Below are positions 1-6,487 of a DNA stretch of 10,874 nucleotides, in pieces. This stretch comes from COE1 sp964387365 (GTDB lineage: Bacteria; Bacillota; Clostridia; Lachnospirales; Lachnospiraceae): the NCBI GenBank assembly GCA_964387365.1, contig CAYLWP010000082.1, positions 1 through 10,874 on the forward strand, in the 5' to 3' direction. The notes beneath the pieces are model-generated. The model searched no databases and was not told the DNA's origin. It saw only the letters and a list, made by a program, of their open reading frames with translations. How positions within the stretch are numbered: position 1 is the stretch's first letter; every line of letters begins with the position of its first letter. Position numbers and translations under genes: made by a program.

Positions 1-377
1 GTACAGGTGGAGCTCAAAAGCGTGCTGGTGGTGTCGCTGGTGCGAAATATTCAAATGATGAAAACACTTGGTTGGAAGGAATGCTTCCTGTTGCAAAATT
101 ATTTTACAACTTAATTAAAGAATTGATAAAGGATTCAAAAATTGATGCAACAGAAATCGAAAAATTAAAAACCAAAGAATACACAAAATCCTTATTTAAA
201 GCAACCGACTATCCGGCAATTGCGAACAATGTGGATGATAATAAAGGAAACTCCAGTCACAAAAGATACAGAGCAAAAGAAATCCATTTCAACAATACTG
301 ATATATATGTTTCAACTCAGTTCTTTGAGTCGGATAGAGATGCTGTTATAGAATGGTATAAAAATCATTTGGAATAA
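1..377 (+). CDS. Unrecognised protein, C-terminal part only (start lies left of the window)
   Basis: The frame that ends at the TAA at 375-377 is open back to the left edge, with codons running from base 3. About 124 residues of the C-terminus are visible, and an apparent TTG start at base 72 is only an internal codon. The visible part is soluble and rich in Lys, Asn and Asp. It opens with a Gly/Ala-rich stretch (TGGAQKRAGGVAGAKYS), has a Leu/Ile/Lys-rich, probably helical middle (AKLFYNLIKELIKDSKIDA), and ends in an alternating hydrophobic/charged segment (RYRAKEIHFNNTDIYVSTQF, then a helix ending EWYKNHLE). I do not recognise the family. The last 40 residues would suit a small alpha/beta or winged-helix module such as those at the end of DNA-acting defence proteins, but that is only an impression. 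Base composition is more A-rich than in the genes further right, which would fit an accessory gene. Confidence 0.75.
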   Translation, partial: TGGAQKRAGGVAGAKYSNDENTWLEGMLPVAKLFYNLIKELIKDSKIDATEIEKLKTKEYTKSLFKATDYPAIANNVDDNKGNSSHKRYRAKEIHFNNTDIYVSTQFFESDRDAVIEWYKNHLE

Positions 378-395
378 GCATAGTACTGAATTGAT

Positions 396-438
396 GAACC
401 TCTCACGGCAGGGACTTGTTTACTGTCATGAGAGGTTC
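396..438 (+). other. Long imperfect inverted repeat (16-bp arms), possible structured RNA or element end
   Basis: The arms at 396-411 (GAACCTCTCACGGCAG) and 423-438 (CTGTCATGAGAGGTTC) pair over 16 positions with one C-A mismatch and one G-U, leaving an 11-nt loop. The outer 10 bp are perfect. No T-run follows on either strand, so this is not an intrinsic terminator. It starts 19 bases after the stop codon of the partial gene. A second small perfect inverted repeat (TTAGGG-GTT-CCCTAA, 447-461) follows nine bases later. The stretch up to about 500 is richer in G than the surrounding DNA and contains no convincing ORF. It could be a 3'-UTR structure, a small RNA or the boundary of a mobile element; the sequence alone does not decide. 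Confidence 0.5.
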
Positions 439-536
439 GGCGGGTATTAGGGGTTCCCTAACGGGGTATCTAGTAGTGTGGCTATCTAAATACTCTGCTC
501 GCTAAGATTGAACATAGTTTTACGTTTCTGCAAAAT

Positions 537-582
537 AAAAGGCACAACCAACGGATTTTTCATTCCGAAGGCTGTGCCTTTT
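537..582. terminator. Bidirectional intrinsic terminator
   Basis: AAAAGGCACAACC at 537-549 pairs with GGCTGTGCCTTTT at 570-582 with one mismatch. An inner CGGA/TCCG stem closes an 8-nt loop. The A-tract on the left and the T-tract on the right allow termination in both directions. It serves the convergent partial gene (+) and the GGDEF gene (-), whose stop codon is about 45 bp away. Confidence 0.85.
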
Positions 583-627
583 CGCATTCTAAGTATAAAC
601 TACTTTAGCTTTTTCCACCCCGTAGCA

Positions 628-2247
628 TTATGAGCGGCTTTTCTTTTTTTGGATTTTATTAATGTACATATTTTCATCGGCTCTGCTGTAGGTATCGTCC
701 AGATTTTTATCAAGATTAGCATCATAGATGGCAAATCCGTAAGCAATCTGGATATGAAGAGTATCTTCCTTTTTGTTGAAGGAATCCACATGCCATTCCA
801 GCAGATTGAAATAATACGGAAAATCAAACGTGGATGCCTGCTCGATAATTACAACAAATTCATCACCGCCGACACGGTAGCATTTTCCGACATTTGAGTA
901 GGTATCGGAAATAATTTTTGCGGAGGTGGTGATGTACTTATCACCGTAAAGATGCCCCAGCGTATCATTGACCTTTTTCAGGTTATTCAGGTCAAAGTTA
1001 ATGATTGCGATATTATGTGGTGAAGCGGATAAAATCTCAAAGTCGTTGTTAAAAGCGGTACGGTTTGAAACGCTTGTCATCTGGTCTGTAAATGCAAGCT
1101 GATGATACACGTCAGCTTTTTTACCAAGCTTCATCAGGGAAGCGGATTCCTGAAAGGATGCCAATCCCAATACGATGATGTAAAAAAGAAAACCGATACG
1201 ACCAAAGCTGTTATTATCCCATGCACCAAGATAGTATGCGATTAAATCAATAGCAAGTAAAACTACGCAGACACTGATGCAGATAAAGTGCAGCATGACC
1301 TGCTGATTGTTATCGCCTCTTCTCAACATGCGAATGGAACTAATCACAATGATAATAGCTAAAAGTAACATCATGACATGCGTTGACAAAAGGGTCTCAC
1401 GAAAGTCAGCAATTTTTAACAGCTGTAAAGTAACACAGGTTGCGATTTGAATGACATCAATGATACAGAAAGCGTCCCACATTTTACTCTTGTCATTGTA
1501 ATAAGACCTGACAAATAAGGAAAATGGCAGAGGCAGTAATATCAGGGATATAAAGGATATATAGGAGCAAACCAGGTTATTTTTAAACAGCAGGGTAGTA
1601 AAGCGGCTTTCATTGATGGACCAGATAGAAAGCAATATCGCAAAAAGACCAAGCTGTAAAAGGTTTGGCTGAATGACCAAATTCAATCTGGTATATACCC
1701 AATAGGCAACCAGACAGGCACCCAGACCAAAGATAATAATACATATAACAAAGGTTAAAATGTGGTCGGAAATAACGCTTCCAAAGACAGACATGGAATT
1801 TCCCACATAAAAGGTAGGAATAGTCTCAAGATAACTGTCATAAGGAGAGGTAATCTCAATCCTAAGCTGATTGTCACCGGGAGGCAGGGTTATAAAATTC
1901 CAGTTATATCCGGAGGATTTTGCAAAAGGATTATTGTTCTCCACAGGAAATTGATAGATTATCGCATCATTGCAATAAACCATAATATTCTGATGAACGG
2001 AATAAAAGCCAATAAAATTGACAAAATTCTTCGTATTATAAACTACGCTCAAAGTGCCGGTCAGAACAGTAGAGTCAGCATGATAATCTACGTTGTAGTC
2101 AGTCCAACGAAGCGCATTATAGCTTGAAGTATATTGACGGGAATTGTCTTTGCCATCATACAGAAAAACATAAATCAGTAAAGAAAACCCTAAAATAAGC
2201 AGAATCGTATATATAATGTAATAAAATTTTTTCATAGGAATATCCAT
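628..2247 (-). CDS. Membrane-anchored GGDEF diguanylate cyclase with an extracytoplasmic sensor region
   Basis: This predicted enzyme makes cyclic di-GMP from two GTP at the inner face of the membrane. From the chosen start it has 539 residues: one N-terminal membrane segment (about 8-30), an extracytoplasmic beta-rich region (about 31-160), a block of about seven hydrophobic segments (about 163-365), and a GGDEF domain (about 385-535). The plan resembles 7TM receptors with an extracellular ligand module (7TMR-DISM type), though the ligand is unknown. The catalytic region keeps NFDLNNLKKVNDTLGHLYGD and an intact RVGGDEF (GGDEF at 460-464), so it should be active. The RxxD inhibitory I-site that normally precedes GGDEF is replaced by SNVG, suggesting no product inhibition of the usual kind. 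I chose the ATG at 2247 because GGAG lies 6 nt upstream; an in-frame ATG at 2280 has no such site and one at 2235 is 18 nt from it. The gene is monocistronic and divergent from the AI-2E-family gene. Confidence 0.9.
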   Translation of the reverse strand: MDIPMKKFYYIIYTILLILGFSLLIYVFLYDGKDNSRQYTSSYNALRWTDYNVDYHADSTVLTGTLSVVYNTKNFVNFIGFYSVHQNIMVYCNDAIIYQFPVENNNPFAKSSGYNWNFITLPPGDNQLRIEITSPYDSYLETIPTFYVGNSMSVFGSVISDHILTFVICIIIFGLGACLVAYWVYTRLNLVIQPNLLQLGLFAILLSIWSINESRFTTLLFKNNLVCSYISFISLILLPLPFSLFVRSYYNDKSKMWDAFCIIDVIQIATCVTLQLLKIADFRETLLSTHVMMLLLAIIIVISSIRMLRRGDNNQQVMLHFICISVCVVLLAIDLIAYYLGAWDNNSFGRIGFLFYIIVLGLASFQESASLMKLGKKADVYHQLAFTDQMTSVSNRTAFNNDFEILSASPHNIAIINFDLNNLKKVNDTLGHLYGDKYITTSAKIISDTYSNVGKCYRVGGDEFVVIIEQASTFDFPYYFNLLEWHVDSFNKKEDTLHIQIAYGFAIYDANLDKNLDDTYSRADENMYINKIQKKKSRS

Positions 2248-2389
2248 GCCTTTCTCCAATATTGCAGTTTTGTAAATCATATGGTGTCACGAATTGTTTT
2301 GTTGCTAAAGCAACTCTCACTATTCTGAAAACATTTGGGATATACAAAAACTACTGCTCAAATTGTTAGAAAATAACCTAGTTTAATTT

Positions 2390-2398
2390 ATTATATCA
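2390..2398 (-). promoter_or_regulatory. Extended -10 promoter for the GGDEF gene
   Basis: On the - strand this reads TGATATAAT, a perfect TATAAT -10 with the TGn extension. No good -35 is visible, as is usual for extended -10 promoters. It would give a leader of about 135 nt before the ATG at 2247. That leader contains a short perfect hairpin (GTTGC-TAAA-GCAAC, 2301-2314). I see no recognisable cyclic di-GMP riboswitch in it. Confidence 0.6.
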
Positions 2399-2502
2399 CT
2401 TTAAAAATGAATACGCTATATAATGTTTTGAATATTCTGAATTGTATAAAGCAAAGTCGACAAGGCAACAGGAATCGTTACACTTTTTTAATAAAATACC
2501 AC

Positions 2503-2531
2503 TTGCAGAGCGTGTAGGGATTGTTTAGAAT
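2503..2531 (+). promoter_or_regulatory. Probable promoter of the AI-2E-family transporter
   Basis: TTGCAG (2503-2508) and TAGAAT (2526-2531) are separated by exactly 17 bp, with the start codon 30 bp downstream. The -10 matches consensus at five of six positions; the -35 matches only in TTG. The rest of the 313-bp gap (2248-2560) is AT-rich and holds the divergent GGDEF promoter and no convincing gene. Confidence 0.5.
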
Positions 2532-2560
2532 AAAGTCATTAAGGGAGTGAGAGGTAATAT

Positions 2561-3793
2561 ATGGGATTTGAAAAAGAAAAAATAAAACAGATTAGGCGGA
2601 TGATTTTATTTGTTGCGGGAATCGTGCTTGTGCTTATGTACAGCGAGGAAGTTTTTTACGCAATAGGAGTACTTATTAATATTATGAAGCCATTTATTTA
2701 TGGCGGTGTGATGGCATTTATATTAAATATTCCGTTACGATTTATTGAAAACAGAGTGCTTAAAAAATGGAAGGGAAAGTCTGCTGATAAGCTGAAACGT
2801 CCGCTCGGAATTATTTTCAGCCTTTTATTTGTTGTTCTGATTATCAATCTTGTTGTTATGACAGTGGCACCACAGCTTGGAAAAACCTTGGTTGAGCTCG
2901 GCAATCGTATTCCGGCCTTTGCAGAAGAGGCAGTGGACAAATTGGAAATGGTCAGTGCACAGTATCCGCAGCTGGAAACCTATGTCGCAGAGCTGGAGAA
3001 TCTGGAAATTGACTGGCAATCAACCATAGACAGTCTGGTGAAGTTTTTCAGAACCGGAATGACAAATGTTCTTTCCTCTACGGTTACTGTGGCGGGTAGT
3101 ATTATTGGCGGTGTCATGAATCTGGTAATCGGATTTACCTTTGCAATATATATTCTTGGTCAGAAGGAGACACTTTGCAGTCAGGCAAAACGACTGATTT
3201 CAGCATTCTGTTCTGAGCGGATAGAACAGTTTATTTTGAAGGTAGCTACCCTTGCAAACAGAAACTTTTCAAATTTTATTAGCGGACAGTGCACAGAGGC
3301 AGTCATTCTGGGACTTTTGTTTGTGATTGCAATGACAATTTTCCGCATACCGTATGCTGTTCTGGTTGGTGTGCTGATTGCGTTTACCGCATTAATCCCT
3401 ATTATGGGAGCGTTTATCGGCTGTTTTGTAGGCGCATTTCTGATTCTGGTAAATAATCCGATACAGGCAGCGTGGTTTATCGTTATGTTCCTTGTAATCC
3501 AGCAGATAGAGGGCAATCTGATTTATCCGAAGGTGGTAGGTAATAAGGTTGGACTTCCTTCCATCTGGGTGTTGATGGCAGTCAGTGTCGGTGGCAGTTT
3601 ATTTGGCGTTGCCGGTATGCTGTTTTTCATTCCGCTGGTATCGACCTTCTATATGCTGATTCGTGATATGGTGAATGAAAGAAACGCCAAAAAACAGGGA
3701 AATAATAAAAAGCCATACCATGCAAATTCATATAATCGTAAGAAAAAGTATTATCATAAGCCAAAAAATAATGAGCAGAAAAAGGATGTCTGA
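2561..3793 (+). CDS. AI-2E family (UPF0118) membrane transporter
   Basis: A 410-residue polytopic membrane protein whose layout matches the AI-2E exporter family (UPF0118; the family includes E. coli TqsA and PerM). A hydrophobic N-terminus (about 12-57) is followed by a third segment (about 80-105), a soluble charged middle (about 110-175), then the conserved C-terminal membrane block (about 185-365). That block includes GQCTEAVILGLLFVIAM, ALIPIMGAFIGCFVGA, and the glutamine-rich QQIEGNLIYPKVVG motif typical of the family. Substrates differ between members and include autoinducer-2 and ions, so transport of AI-2 should not be assumed. Start choice is firm: GAGAGG lies 6 nt before the ATG. 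The last 40 residues form a very basic, Asn- and Tyr-rich tail (for example YNRKKKYYHKPKNNEQKKDV) that is probably cytoplasmic. Confidence 0.9.
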   Translation: MGFEKEKIKQIRRMILFVAGIVLVLMYSEEVFYAIGVLINIMKPFIYGGVMAFILNIPLRFIENRVLKKWKGKSADKLKRPLGIIFSLLFVVLIINLVVMTVAPQLGKTLVELGNRIPAFAEEAVDKLEMVSAQYPQLETYVAELENLEIDWQSTIDSLVKFFRTGMTNVLSSTVTVAGSIIGGVMNLVIGFTFAIYILGQKETLCSQAKRLISAFCSERIEQFILKVATLANRNFSNFISGQCTEAVILGLLFVIAMTIFRIPYAVLVGVLIAFTALIPIMGAFIGCFVGAFLILVNNPIQAAWFIVMFLVIQQIEGNLIYPKVVGNKVGLPSIWVLMAVSVGGSLFGVAGMLFFIPLVSTFYMLIRDMVNERNAKKQGNNKKPYHANSYNRKKKYYHKPKNNEQKKDV

Positions 3794-3807
3794 GGACATC
3801 TTTTTTT
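3785..3807 (+). terminator. Terminator overlapping the stop codon of the AI-2E-family gene
   Basis: GATGTC (3785-3790), loop TGAG, GACATC (3795-3800), then seven T. The stop codon TGA occupies the loop, so the left arm encodes the last two residues (Asp-Val). The A-run before the stem can extend the pairing with the T-run. Confidence 0.8.
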
Positions 3808-3826
3808 GTGCATGGGAGCAAGGGAG

Positions 3827-3855
3827 TTGAATTAAATAAACAAATAATGTAAAAT
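3827..3855 (+). promoter_or_regulatory. Promoter of the thiN-kinase unit
   Basis: TTGAAT (3827-3832) and TAAAAT (3850-3855) are separated by 17 bp. Transcription would start near 3862, giving a leader of about 70 nt. That leader contains the strong hairpin at 3874-3902. Confidence 0.6.
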
Positions 3856-3873
3856 GTATATATTCAGGTAACT

Positions 3874-3902
3874 ATTCAGAGCTTTTTGGCATAGCTCTGA
3901 AT
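3874..3902 (+). repeat. Perfect 10-bp hairpin in the thiN leader; one arm recurs upstream of gpmI
   Basis: ATTCAGAGCT (3874-3883) and AGCTCTGAAT (3893-3902) are exact reverse complements around a 9-nt loop. No T-run follows, so it is not a terminator. The left arm with its flank, TAACTATTCAGAGC, recurs exactly at 10553-10566 upstream of gpmI without the right arm. TGTAAAA follows downstream of both copies (19 and 16 nt after the motif). It may be a dispersed element or a common regulatory or RNA-stability site. Confidence 0.55.
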
Positions 3903-3933
3903 GTAAAAAGCGATATAAGAGGTATATGCAGAT

Positions 3934-4566
3934 ATGAAGAGATGCGTGATAGTAGGGGCAGGAGGGTTTCATGTCTCAGCATGGAGTTACCGGGAAGAAG
4001 ATTATCTGATTGCGGCAGATGGTGGCTATGAGCACCTGTGCAGGCTGGGAGTGACTCCCGATTTGCTGATAGGAGATATGGATTCTTTGGAGCGGGAATG
4101 TCCGGAAACAGGCATACAGATAAAAAGACTTCCTGTGGAGAAGGATGATACGGACATGCTTGCTGCGATAAAGGAAGGCCTTGCCCTGGGATATAGGGAA
4201 TTTCATATCTATGGAGCTCTGGGTGGCAGCCGGATTGACCATTCCCTCGCCAATATACAGTGTCTGTTATATTTGAAAAAACGCGGTGCAAACGGCATTT
4301 TGTACGGTGAACATGACAGGATGGAGCTGCTTTGCAATGAAAAAAGAGTATATCCGGCTTCGATGAAGGGTATCTTTTCTGCATTTGCATATGGCGGTGA
4401 TGCAAAGGGCGTAACGGAGCAGGGATTAAAATACAGTTTGCAGAATGCCGTGGTGAAACAGGAATTTCCAATCGGTATCAGTAATGCATTTATTGGGCAG
4501 GAAAGCATGATTGAGGTCACGGACGGAAGGCTGCTTATTTACATACAGGATAATAAAGGGGAATAA
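3934..4566 (+). CDS. thiN: Thiamine diphosphokinase (thiamine pyrophosphokinase)
   Basis: Transfers diphosphate from ATP to thiamine in the cytoplasm to make the cofactor thiamine diphosphate. At 210 residues it has the usual length of the bacterial single-chain family, and the motifs are all in order: AADGG (27-31), PDLLIGDMDS (42-51), KDDTD (70-74) with its metal-binding acidic residues, GGSRIDHSLAN (97-107), and GISNAF near 181-186 in the C-terminal thiamine-binding region. The start is an ATG with AGAGG about 11 nt upstream, slightly long. In many Firmicutes thiN follows rsgA and rpe; here it is the first gene of its unit, with neither beside it. I see no TPP riboswitch in the leader, which fits salvage of imported thiamine rather than a TPP-repressed biosynthesis operon. 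The next gene begins 32 bp later and is probably cotranscribed. Confidence 0.93.
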   Translation: MKRCVIVGAGGFHVSAWSYREEDYLIAADGGYEHLCRLGVTPDLLIGDMDSLERECPETGIQIKRLPVEKDDTDMLAAIKEGLALGYREFHIYGALGGSRIDHSLANIQCLLYLKKRGANGILYGEHDRMELLCNEKRVYPASMKGIFSAFAYGGDAKGVTEQGLKYSLQNAVVKQEFPIGISNAFIGQESMIEVTDGRLLIYIQDNKGE

Positions 4567-4598
4567 CCACTAAAATCTTACCGGAGGGGGCGGGTTGA

Positions 4599-6380
4599 GT
4601 GAATGTTATACAAAGAATATGGAAATCGTTAGCTGAAAAGAATAAGACGCTGGATGTACAGCGCTTGGTTTTGAATGCCATTCTTATCATTTCAGATTTG
4701 GCACTTGTTCTAATCATCGCATTGGAAGAGATTATGTATGAAGAGGAAAATGCCGTGCTTGGTCTGTCTCTGATTATGCTTTTTCTGACGCTAATGCTGA
4801 TCTTGATTAATGTATATCCGCAGAAAATGGCGTTATGGTCAGCGATTGTGACGATACCGCTAAACTTTATCTTTTTTCCGTATCAGTTTATTATTTCCAA
4901 TGGTGGCGGTATCAGGTCCGGTATGCCAATCTGGCTGACCTTTGGTATCCTGCTTACATTTCTGTTGGCGGAGGGAATCTATTTTAAGATTTTACTTCCG
5001 TTGACGATTGCCGTTAATACGGCGATGATTTTGCTTTTGTATATGGATCCTGATTTTCTGGTAGAGAGATATCAGAGAAACTATTATTATCATGATAATC
5101 TGATTGCCATGCTTGTGGTAGGCTGTTCCTGCGGCTTTGTATTAAAATACCAGAAGAGCGTGCAAAAGCGTCAGCTGGAGGCATTGGAATCGGCAAAGCT
5201 TGCAGCGGAGCAGGAGAAGCAGAACGCTGAAAAAGCGAATCAGGCAAAGAGCAGTTTCCTTACCAATATGTCCCATGATATTCGTACCCCGATGAATGCC
5301 ATTGTGGGAATGACGGATATTGCAAAGTTCAATCTTGATGATAAGGAAAGGGTTAGGGAGTGTCTGCAGGTAATCAGTGCTTCGTCTACACAGCTTTTCC
5401 AGCTGTTGAATAACGTGCTTGATTTGTCTGAGATTGAGTCGCAGGCTATGAAATTGAAAGAGGCTCCGTTCAATTTGGAAGAGCTGATGGAAAACATGGA
5501 ATTAGTTGTTTCCCAGAGTGCAAAGAGTAAAAAGATAAAGCTAAACTTTGAATATGATATCAAAAACAGTAATCTGATTGGTGATTCGGTGAGATTGCGT
5601 CAAATGGTGATGAATATCATCGGAAACAGTGTGAAGTTTACACCGGCAGAGGGAAGTATTTCCGTGAGTGTGAGACAGACGAGTAATGATATCGATGATT
5701 ATGCCAATTTTGTCTTTGTGGTGTCGGATACGGGAATCGGTATGACGCAGGAATTTATCGACAAGCTGATTTATCAGCGGTTCGAGCGTGAAGAGGATCA
5801 ATATGTCAAAAAAACCGAGGGAAACGGCATTGGAATGAGTATTACCAAGGGTATTGCGGACGCCATGGGTGCGACAATTCAGATACAGAGTGCACCGGGA
5901 GAGGGAAGCACCTTCACAATCTGTCTTCGCCTGAAGGTGGATCTGCAATGCAAGGCTGCGATTCGTAAGGAAAAGGACGGAAGTATTTCCTTTGATGCAA
6001 CGGGAAAGAGAATCCTTATTGTTGAGGACAATGAAATCAACATGGAGATTATCCGTGGAATTTTGGAGCGAACCAATGCAGAACTTATCTGCGCCTGGAG
6101 CGCTGAGGAAGCCCTTGAGCTGATTGACAGGGAAGAAAAGCTTTTTGATGTGATTTTTATGGATATACAGCTTCCGTGTATGGACGGTTACAGTGCAACA
6201 AGACAGATTCGCTGTATGGCAAGAGAAGAAGCAATGAGTGTACCGATTATTGCCATGACAGCCAATGCATTTTCCCAGGATGTGCAGAAGGCACTGGATT
6301 CCGGTATGAATGCACACATTGCCAAGCCGATTGATGTGGAAGAACTGTTTCAGAAATTATATCATTTTCTGTATAACTGA
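4599..6380 (+). CDS. Membrane hybrid sensor histidine kinase with a fused receiver domain
   Basis: A 593-residue signalling protein that should autophosphorylate on His and pass the phosphate to its own receiver. About six hydrophobic segments (25-180) form a membrane sensor with almost no extracytoplasmic domain. A coiled coil follows (about 185-215), then HisKA with MSHDIRTPM (His226), and HATPase_c with the N box (NIIGNSVKF, about 339-347), G1 (DTGIGM, 377-382), F box (QRFERE) and G2 (GNGIGMSI, about 408-415). A C-terminal receiver (about 470-593) has the acidic pair E476/D477, phospho-acceptor D522, T554 and K576. All catalytic residues are present. There is no HPt or DNA-binding output in the protein or nearby, so the downstream partner is elsewhere. 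The start is a GTG with the GGAGGGGG run ending 8 nt upstream. It lies 32 bp after thiN with no terminator between, so both probably share one transcript. Confidence 0.92.
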   Translation: MNVIQRIWKSLAEKNKTLDVQRLVLNAILIISDLALVLIIALEEIMYEEENAVLGLSLIMLFLTLMLILINVYPQKMALWSAIVTIPLNFIFFPYQFIISNGGGIRSGMPIWLTFGILLTFLLAEGIYFKILLPLTIAVNTAMILLLYMDPDFLVERYQRNYYYHDNLIAMLVVGCSCGFVLKYQKSVQKRQLEALESAKLAAEQEKQNAEKANQAKSSFLTNMSHDIRTPMNAIVGMTDIAKFNLDDKERVRECLQVISASSTQLFQLLNNVLDLSEIESQAMKLKEAPFNLEELMENMELVVSQSAKSKKIKLNFEYDIKNSNLIGDSVRLRQMVMNIIGNSVKFTPAEGSISVSVRQTSNDIDDYANFVFVVSDTGIGMTQEFIDKLIYQRFEREEDQYVKKTEGNGIGMSITKGIADAMGATIQIQSAPGEGSTFTICLRLKVDLQCKAAIRKEKDGSISFDATGKRILIVEDNEINMEIIRGILERTNAELICAWSAEEALELIDREEKLFDVIFMDIQLPCMDGYSATRQIRCMAREEAMSVPIIAMTANAFSQDVQKALDSGMNAHIAKPIDVEELFQKLYHFLYN

Positions 6381-6413
6381 CAAAGGTTGTATGGTGAGTA
6401 GTTTAAATACAAC

Positions 6414-6452
6414 AAAACGGAGTGTTGTCGTAGTTTGACAGCACTCCGTTTT
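6414..6452. terminator. Bidirectional intrinsic terminator between the hybrid kinase and the ABC operon
   Basis: The 16-nt arms at 6414-6429 and 6437-6452 pair fully with a single G-U, leaving a 7-nt loop. They begin with AAAA and end with TTTT, so the hairpin works for the + strand kinase unit and the - strand ABC operon. Two lesser hairpins flank it: GTTGTAT/ATACAAC (6386-6413) and CTGTGA-TTTT-TCACAG (6459-6474). Confidence 0.88.
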
Positions 6453-6487
6453 CGCATACTGTGATTTTTCACAGAGTAGTTTTTATA

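Noticed and set aside
441..470. Integron attC site or IS200/IS605 end
   Set aside because: CCCTAAC does not fit the required RYYYAAC/GTTRRRY pair, and the partial gene does not resemble an integrase, TnpA or TnpB.
600..827. 75-codon open frame overlapping the end of the GGDEF gene in another frame
   Set aside because: It overlaps the conserved GGDEF C-terminus and has no convincing start site.
2248..2383. Cyclic di-GMP riboswitch in the leader of the GGDEF gene
   Set aside because: I found only a short 5-bp hairpin and none of the conserved motifs of the known classes.
3856..3933. TPP riboswitch ahead of thiN
   Set aside because: The leader is only about 70 nt and lacks the conserved THI-box sequences; it holds just one simple hairpin.
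3872..4471. 199-codon open frame on the - strand opposite thiN
   Set aside because: Antisense shadow, rich in His, Pro and Cys, as expected from the reverse of a real gene; thiN carries all family motifs.
5541..6317. Long open frame of 258 codons on the - strand opposite the hybrid kinase
   Set aside because: It is antisense to a kinase with all motifs intact, its translation is Cys/His-rich with no domain, and no ribosome binding site stands out.
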